A stretch of 64,000 bases of DNA from Reticulitermes speratus (taxonomy: Eukaryota > Arthropoda > Insecta > Blattodea > Rhinotermitidae). Position 1 is the stretch's first letter. Each line of letters begins with the position of its first letter. The notes under the pieces are model-generated. The model saw only the letters and a list, made by a program, of their open reading frames with translations. It did not search any database and was not told the origin of the DNA. The stretch is taken from positions 32,980,033 through 33,044,032 of the forward strand of contig JAJKFL010000014.1 of the NCBI GenBank assembly GCA_021186555.1, in the 5' to 3' direction. A program made the translations under genes and the position numbers. Shown one piece after another: positions 57,084 through 64,000 of the stretch.

Positions 57084-57520
57084 CAATGTATGCCGTGTCT
57101 CTTTCCTAGGATGTACAGAGGCCTCCGGGAGTGTAGCTGACTCCTAAACTGAATCCGTTGCTTAGGTTAAGAATATTTGGAGATATACCTCAATATCTCC
57201 ATGTATCTTCATTTTATACTTCTTAGTTAGACGCAGAAACAATTTAAGGTTTACCTCTTACGGTAATTCGTGAATGCGGCTAACTCATTTTTGACCTTTA
57301 AAGCCTAGTGGTTACTATATTTGCCTCCAGGTTTAACACTAAAAGCTCTGCATTGTGTGCACAGAGTGTATTGGTATTTATGTGTTACTTCTTATTCTCA
57401 GTGAACAGCCTTATTTCCACACACACAGCATTTCTCAACTTTCTTTCTAGTAGAAGTACAGTGGTAGGAACTGAATCTCTGTATATAATTTAAATGAATT
57501 ATAGTGGTCAAAGTCTTTGC
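57084..57520. other. Unassigned sequence
   Basis: No gene seen. Confidence 0.4.
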
Positions 57521-57742
57521 CATGGCTAAGGCGTTTATTCGCCGGCCATTCACCGCTGAGGTTCGGGTTCGATTATGGGCCAGTCTACGTAAACTTTATG
57601 GTCGACAAAGGGGGTACTGGGACAGGTTTTACTCCCAGTAATACTACTTTCCCTTCTTAGCATCATTCCACCAAAACTTCATACTCTTCTTCATTCTTAA
57701 ATTACTCTTCAGAAGGACAAGCAAGCGAAACCTGGGAACCTT
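57521..57742 (+). mobile_element. tRNA-derived SINE, family B (copy B4)
   Basis: CATGGCTAAGGCGTTTATTC, TTCACCGCTGAGGTTCGGG, B box GGGTTCGATTATGGG, body GGGGTACTGGGACAGG, tail TAGCATCATTCCACCAAAAC and GACAAGCAAGCGAAACCTGG, ending in an A-rich run. Full length. Confidence 0.8.
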
Positions 57743-57778
57743 AAAAAAAAAGCAGTCCTCTCCCGTACATTTTTTTGT

Positions 57779-57792
57779 GGGGGGGGGGGGGG
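57779..57792. repeat. 14-base G tract
   Basis: Uninterrupted G run shortly after SINE B4; its length in the assembly may be unreliable. Confidence 0.7.
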
Positions 57793-59428
57793 CATTTGGA
57801 CAGAAGAGTAGCCTACTTATACATTCGCCTCAATGGGACCTGTTGGACTTTTCCTCTGACTAAAATTGGCGGGAACATGAACTCAAACTTTCATCTCAGC
57901 CTCGTGTGAAGAATATTATGACTTAATGCCTGGACCTAAATCTCCATTTTCCCATATGCCAAGTTAAGTGTTTTGGTAAAGGGATAACCAAACCCTGCAT
58001 TTACTGCAGTTCTTAATGTACTGTACGTAACGTGTCTAGCAAATTATTAAGACTGTGTAGTTTAAACAGAATACATTTAGGTACGAAGTGGAAGAGGCGA
58101 ACTGCAAGCCGCAAGGCTCTTTTTAATGCTTCAAAGGACTGACTGTATTTTTGGTTTAGCAGGACGTTATATAGCAGTAATTGTGCTGCAAGATTGATTA
58201 CGAGTGAAGAGTATCTAAAGCTACGTATATTATTCTAACATTTACACGGGTAGACTAAGAGAAACCACACGCTATTTCTGTAGCGGGTCTCGGGCTAAGA
58301 AACATACTCAGGATCTTCAGAATACGAACCAGGAATGCTGATATAACAACCATGAAGTCTAAGTTCAGCTTAAATTACCTAGTCATAAATATCAGGATAA
58401 GATTAAAATGTATCTTGAATTGTGCTTTCCGTGCAGCTGTGGTGAAATAAAAATATATCCAATTATAGCTTTTTATTGCTTACTTTTCATGCGGGTTGCA
58501 CAGAAGTGTTTCTACTTAAGAAACCACCATTGCTGTGTTCTTATTTTCTTCTGCCTGCAGTCCAAACAAATGTATTATGGGAAATGTAAAATACAGAAAT
58601 TAAAATTAACTGCAAACTCGTTTATACTTAATTGACAAATTTCATATTTTAATATTGAAAGCTATTAAAAAGCGTTTGTTTTCATCTTATCACGATACAC
58701 AGAGTAATTGTCTTATTTCTGTTTGCTACATTATTTATGCCCCTTTCCTGCTGAAACGTGAAACAATTTCTTATACGGTATTTGGTGGTTTGCCCTTTTG
58801 TAATCGTCTTGCGTTTTGTCTTGAGTGTCCAGTTTTTTTAAGCACTTAACATTAACGTTTTAGTTTTCATTGTCTGTGCGGTGGTTTGTTATTGTGTTGT
58901 GGCTGAGTCCAGTACTTCCACCATTGTATTCGGCAGTATTATATTACCTGTGTATGGAGACTTACGATAGAGTGGCTTGTAAACTTCTGTGGCGTTATGG
59001 TATTTCCAGTCCAAATCTCTTTCTTCAGTGCTTGTAGCTGCGTCGCGAAGTACCGGTCTGACCTTGCCGACGAGTAATTAATGTTACTGGGCAGTGAATA
59101 ATTATCGTTATTAACTCTCTTATTTGAAACGTGCTCTATTGTTCTGCCATCTAACTAAATTGCCATATGGTCGATTAATTTTTTCTGTTGACTTATGCAG
59201 TATATCAAAAAGAAGATTGAAAGTGGTTTTATCTTCTTCGTTCCCCATATGACCAATTTCTTAGTATTTGTGAGTGTAAAGTTTTTCATGTATATTTGTT
59301 GTTTGCCCTGTATTTGCTTTTTTTAAACATACATAATATAATTTATTTCTCCATCTTCATGACCACATTCCAGTATATATTCTGCATTTTTGGTTTGCCT
59401 ATAATACGTAATAATATGGCTATGTTCG
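57793..59428. other. Unassigned sequence
   Basis: No gene or recognised repeat. A hydrophobic frame at 58408-58635 lacks any family signature. Confidence 0.4.
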
Positions 59429-59430
59429 GA

Positions 59431-60256
59431 ATTCATTCATTCTGTAGTCTGTCTTACGACAGGTCCGTAGCCTCTTCCAAAGCGAGTTCTCCACAGAGTG
59501 CGATCTAGTGCTTCCTCTTTCAATTTCCAGTATCTTTTCTTTTCCTTAAGGTCATCCAGTAGCTGCTTACGTCTTCTCCCTCGTCGTCCCGTCATTTCTA
59601 TCCTTCCTTCTAACTTTCCTTCAATCACGTGTTTCAGAAGGCAGTTTCTACGCAAGATGTGACCAATCCAGTTAGCCTTTCTTCTTTTTATTGTATGTAG
59701 TATATTCCTCTCCTCTTTGACTCTGTGTAATACTTCTTCATTTCTCACACGATCGGTCCAACTGATCTTCTCCATTCTTCTCCAGCACCACATTTCAAAA
59801 CTTTCCAGATACTTCTGATCTACTTTCCGAAGTGTCCACGTTTCAGCACCATACAAAGCTATGCTCCAAATGTAGCACTTTACTAGTTTCTTCCTTAAAT
59901 TTAATTCCAGTTTGCTGGTGAAAAGATTTTTCTTCTTGTTGAATGCTGTTTTTTGCCATGGCAATTCTGGATTTAATTTCACGTGTACACCTTGCATCAC
60001 TTGTTATCATGCTACCCAAATAATTGAAATATTCCACATTCTCCAATTGTTTTTGATCTATCATAATTTTCATTGGGGATGGTTGCCTTGAGATTTTCAT
60101 TACTTTAGTTTTTCCCACATTCATTTCCATTCCATAGCGTCTTCCAATTTCAATTAGCCTATCAATCATGCCCTGTAGCACGTTTTATTCCCTAGCCAGT
60201 AGCACAAGGTCATCTGCATATTTCACAGTGCGAATTACTTGTCCTCCTATTTTGAA
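59431..60256 (-). mobile_element. 5'-truncated non-LTR retrotransposon (RT copy 2)
   Basis: Nearly identical to RT copy 1 from the (GAAT)n tail to the break at 60256, just upstream of the YADD block. Two disabling changes distinguish it: an extra T in a T-run near 59949-59954 shifts the frame, and TAA replaces a lysine/glutamate codon at 60185-60187 (reads LARE-stop-NVLQG). The frames at 59437-60000 and 59843-60181 are the two halves of one broken protein. High identity to copy 1 points to recent activity of the family. Confidence 0.85.
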
Positions 60257-61810
60257 TATCTAGTTTTAAATTTTGACCGATATAAACTTGAATAAAACGG
60301 TTATAATTTCTTGCATAATCCCCGCTGTTAACGGCACTTTCTTGTGTTAGCTGTAATATTGTTATTACTTCTTGTGTTACAAAATTCAAATTCTACTTTT
60401 AATCAGACGCGTTTAAATATATGTGTTGTAATTTTTTTCGTGTTTATCAGAGAAAGTAAGTTTCATCCACTTTGTGGTTTTTTGTTTTGAACCGTCGTTC
60501 CTGTAATTGTGTACCTTATTAGAATTTTTATGAATGGTATTTATGCATTAAGAGCTGATGTCACACAACTTGAAAATATAATATATTTTACTCTGCAGAA
60601 GGAAGCAGCAGATTTCTCCGAAAAATTTGTGTCTTGTGTCTAACAAGTTACATAGTGGCGCATTCAAAAGCCAGTAATTATTATAACCACCACCGTGAGG
60701 ACCTGGAATATCACACTTGGAGTTTCTTGCCTAGCTATTACCTTCTCTGTATTTCATTTTGACAAATCTTCAGTTTTGTGCTATTACAGCAGGTACGTCA
60801 CCTGCTTTATTGCTTCGTGGTTTGGATGCAGTATTCCGTGGCGCAGATAAGAAACACGTGAATTTAATTAATGCTTGTATGGATTGTGTCGAATGTCAGA
60901 CAAATTTGCAGCAGTATAAAGCATTCTCAGTTTATATGGAACCTTGACCTGACAGGTGTAACTGACTTAACTCACAGTAATGTGTGTTGACAGTAAGTTA
61001 TTTTGCACTAGAACGTCAAAGTTTGTAAAAGAGACTAAATTGTTACGCTTCAAGTTATAATTGTTCTAGCGATGTATGTTAACTTTTACTTCCGTTGCAT
61101 CTCAACGGTGTAAGAGTTGTCAAGTACATTTAACTGTCAGAATTTTATGCGTTTATAGAAAACCTCGAGATTAACTTTATTCGTATTGTTGTTTAAGAAC
61201 CTAAATTGCAGACACGTATTATCTCGCTTTTGTGACGGGTGTGATACTGGCTAACAGAAAGCAATGTATTGGAGGTTAAAAATATGATTTAATCAAGCCC
61301 TATGGAAGGTGGCAATGACGCAGCTCCACGCTTTACGTACGCTCTCTGCGTAACAGCTCTATTCTTCTTAACACCTCTGCCATGTGTTAACCAGCCAAAA
61401 GCGCCTGTCGTTAGCGAAGCCGATCAATAGCAACATTCGAGTAACTGGAATGTCTTAGACGACAAGTTGGTAATGTAACGGAATACGCTGACGGGGAAAA
61501 CATGACAGCTGCAGGAAAATATGGAGGGAGTGAGTCCATAAACCTCGTTTATGTACCCTTCGTATTATAAAATATCTGTTGAAAATTCAACAGCAGAGTT
61601 TGGCATTTTCCATCTCAGGCCGCGGTTCCCACAAATAATCCATCAGTTTACCGACTGTTGCATATTACAGCTGGTCAGAGATACTTCGATAATACGAGTT
61701 CACTTTATGGAGGCTATACTTTGTCCTGCAAAAGTCGAGACTGAAGTAGCGACTGAAGCATTGGTATTTCTCACTGACGTTTATTGCTGCCATCGTCTAT
61801 TTTTACTGTA
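60257..61810. other. Unassigned sequence
   Basis: No gene seen. Frames at 60759-60947 and 61551-61811 have no signature. Confidence 0.4.
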
Positions 61811-62064
61811 GCGGTATAGCCCAAAGCGGGCCTAGACCGCCTCTTTTAAGGTGTCTAGACCACAAACAATTAGATATAGCAACGCACACGCGGTAGGAAT
61901 CCCATGAACGAATGATCAACCCCTCGCAGAGGCCGCTACTTACACAACTCATAACAAACAAAACAGACCAACATCCATGCCCTCAGCGTGATCTCAACCC
62001 ACGATTCCAACAGTCAAGCTTCTGAATACCTACGCCTTAGACCGCACGACCACCGGGATCGGCC
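61811..62064 (-). mobile_element. tRNA-derived SINE, family A, second subtype (copy A5)
   Basis: Minus strand: GGCCGATCCCGGTGGTCGTG, TAAGGCGTAGGTATTCAGAA, B box TGGGTTGAGATCACG (mutated), tail GGCGGTCTAGGCCCGCTTTG. Shares CTCGCAGAGGCCGCTACTTA with copy A3. Confidence 0.75.
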
Positions 62065-64000
62065 CATCTTCTACTACTTTTTTAGCTACTGATTTATTTT
62101 CCTGCGTAACACACATCACTCATAAACCGTCCCCTGTTACCTTTCTAACACTGTCTTTTATCTCAGTTGTGTACAAAACAACAATTTCAACCTCACAGAG
62201 AACACAACTCATGTCCGACATAAAAACCAACCGTTTATTGTTTTTTACGGAAATAATCGATATATATTCTCCATACGAAACATATGAATACAAAATGTGG
62301 ACAAATGCAAAGTTTCTTAATGTTACAGCAGGCGGTAAATACTGTTACCAACGGATATTGGATAGTTAATTATATGTTGAGCTTTGTAAAAAATGTTGGT
62401 AGTCAGTTGATGTATTCCTGAAAATGTCTTTGGCTTACATTAAGGAGATTTGGGATTTATGGTTGTTAATTATAGGAGGTGCAGGGAGTATTCTTCCTCT
62501 AAACGATGGTTAATTGTAACATCTAAGATAAGAAATTGTGCATAAGGGTGATATGAATTAAATTAAGTCGTCTGGAAAACATGCTTTCTTAAAATGCAAA
62601 TTGCCTGATATACACCTTTTGGCTGCTGCTGCGAAAGAGCGTGCCATTGTGAACCGTGCTTGAACTGGCGTTTTTGTATTAATAAGATTATTTATCCTCG
62701 TCTTTTGGAAACGTGAAGCTTGACATAAGATTGTTTGCTTAACCTTTATATTTCTTTTATTAATGTCTCACTGCAGTGGGATGGGGCTCCTTACCTTGTG
62801 AACCCCTCACTCAACACACACAGCAAGTTTAGCCTATGTGTCTACAAAAGGGCTCCCTGCAGCATGCAACATTGAACAGAGCAAATGTTTAGATGTGAAA
62901 TTGGATTTTTAGAGTCTTGATTACAGCCGTTTTTCTTCCTTCTTTACTCTCATGTATATATTTTTCTGTGCCTAGATTTTTTTATTAAAGAAATACAAGT
63001 AAGAAAGGACATGTGACTATACTCTGACGTAAGCGCTGTAAAGGAGTTCTGCTGCAAATACCTTTCCGTCGGAAGCAGTGAAAATAAACTGTAGTGTGAG
63101 AGTTGGAAAATATGGAAAGTTGGATGCGTGACAGAGAATTTGTTTATCTGACCCTATTATTTATGGCTCACAAAGAACAAATTGGTACTAAACAAACACA
63201 TTTTAAGCCATTTTATATCCATTGCCAGGTTAAGTCAGTATCAAGTTTATTTTGTTATTATTTGGAAATTATACCACAGTACACAGAATACCATTTTAAA
63301 TGGCTCGTTGAAATTGAATGTACAAAGATTCATTTCACATCTTTATCATTTAGTTCTTTTCTTCTTGTCTTTTCCCGTTCGTACCTCAATCTCCTTTCTT
63401 CTTTTCTCGGGTAAAAAATCTCAATTAAGTTACACCTTCAGCTTTCATGACATCGTTTCGAAGATGGAGCTGCCATCTGTGTAACTAAATTGAAACTACA
63501 TGTTTCCGCAGGAAAGGCGCGAGAACGACACAACGTAGCCTACACTTATAATCAAATACATTCCCCTGATAAATAAGTACATAAATTCTCACATTTTTCG
63601 GCAGCATAACTGTCTTGTTAAAAATATTTCACTAGCTACAGGTTCTTCGTTGACAGGATTCATAATTACTGAATTCTGATCAGTACATGCATGCTTTTAT
63701 GTAACCCAAATATTCGTCAGGGTCTTTACAGAATATTGCCTTGGGGCACTACCCTGATTCCTTTGAATCCCGTCTACACTTTTAGACTCTGTGTGTTATC
63801 CACTTTAGTATTGTTCTACAATATATACCAACGTTGTGTGCTAGGAATTCTTTTGAATCATTGAGCAACAACTGGCTTCTCGAAAAGAACTGTGCTGCAT
63901 TGCGTTACGTGCTTCATCCATAACCACGTTTTCGAAATGATCTCATCTTATGTCCCCCTTATGCATGTTAGCTACCATTCACGCCCCCAATCGTTTTTTA
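62065..64000. other. Unassigned sequence to the window end
   Basis: No gene, RNA gene or recognised repeat. The overlapping frames at 63103-63484 lack a family signature. Confidence 0.4.

Overview
This window looks like intergenic, repeat-dominated nuclear DNA from a large-genome insect, most likely a cockroach or termite (Blattodea); Periplaneta-like is my best guess. The guess rests on AT-rich, intron- or intergenic-like sequence without any bacterial-style gene packing, many dispersed tRNA-headed SINEs, Tc1/mariner, hAT and pogo/Tigger remnants, non-LTR retrotransposon 3' ends, and foldback elements whose accidental translation (WDVTPCRLVNSYRRFG-type) recurs in insect gene predictions. I found no host protein-coding gene, no exon chain, no functional tRNA or rRNA gene and no CRISPR array. 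Nearly every open frame is short and without family signature, or lies inside a repeat.

Layout. 0-8.6 kb: a 55-bp minisatellite, an HHR-type foldback (3.6 kb), a LINE tail (3.8-4.2 kb), and a SINE cluster. 9.7-18.6 kb: foldbacks at 9.8 and 13.9 kb, two Tc1/mariner-like deletion derivatives side by side (14.7-15.8 kb), a 70-bp minisatellite (16.5 kb) and a decayed hAT transposase (16.9-18.6 kb). 19-34 kb: mostly unassigned sequence with scattered SINEs, foldbacks, microsatellites and one nested insertion (29.6-30.0 kb). 35.3-36.1 kb: a 12-unit, 66-bp tandem array with a dimeric higher-order pattern. 36.7-45.2 kb: minisatellite, foldbacks, and three large inverted-repeat elements (40.6, 43.7 and 44.9 kb). 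46.9-52 kb: a Tigger-like remnant, SINEs and a 5'-truncated reverse transcriptase ORF; a second copy about 98.7% identical lies at 59.4-60.3 kb. 54.2 kb: a 37-bp minisatellite. 56.5 kb: another mariner-like element with a TA duplication. 60.3-64 kb: one SINE and otherwise unassigned DNA.

The most interesting signal is the recurrence of hammerhead-ribozyme (HHR)-like cores, CUGANGA - stem II - GAAA - minimal stem III - NUH - stem I, inside at least five sequence-distinct foldback families. Each foldback carries one motif per arm, pointing outward. At 13,933-13,976 (minus) and in both arms of the 44,855-45,212 palindrome (44,918-44,962 minus; 45,104-45,148 plus) the conserved core bases look intact. 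Other copies show graded decay of the same architecture. Minimal type I hammerheads are an established feature of Penelope-like elements and retrozymes; here they sit in short, non-coding inverted-repeat elements. All alignments and identity figures were made by eye.
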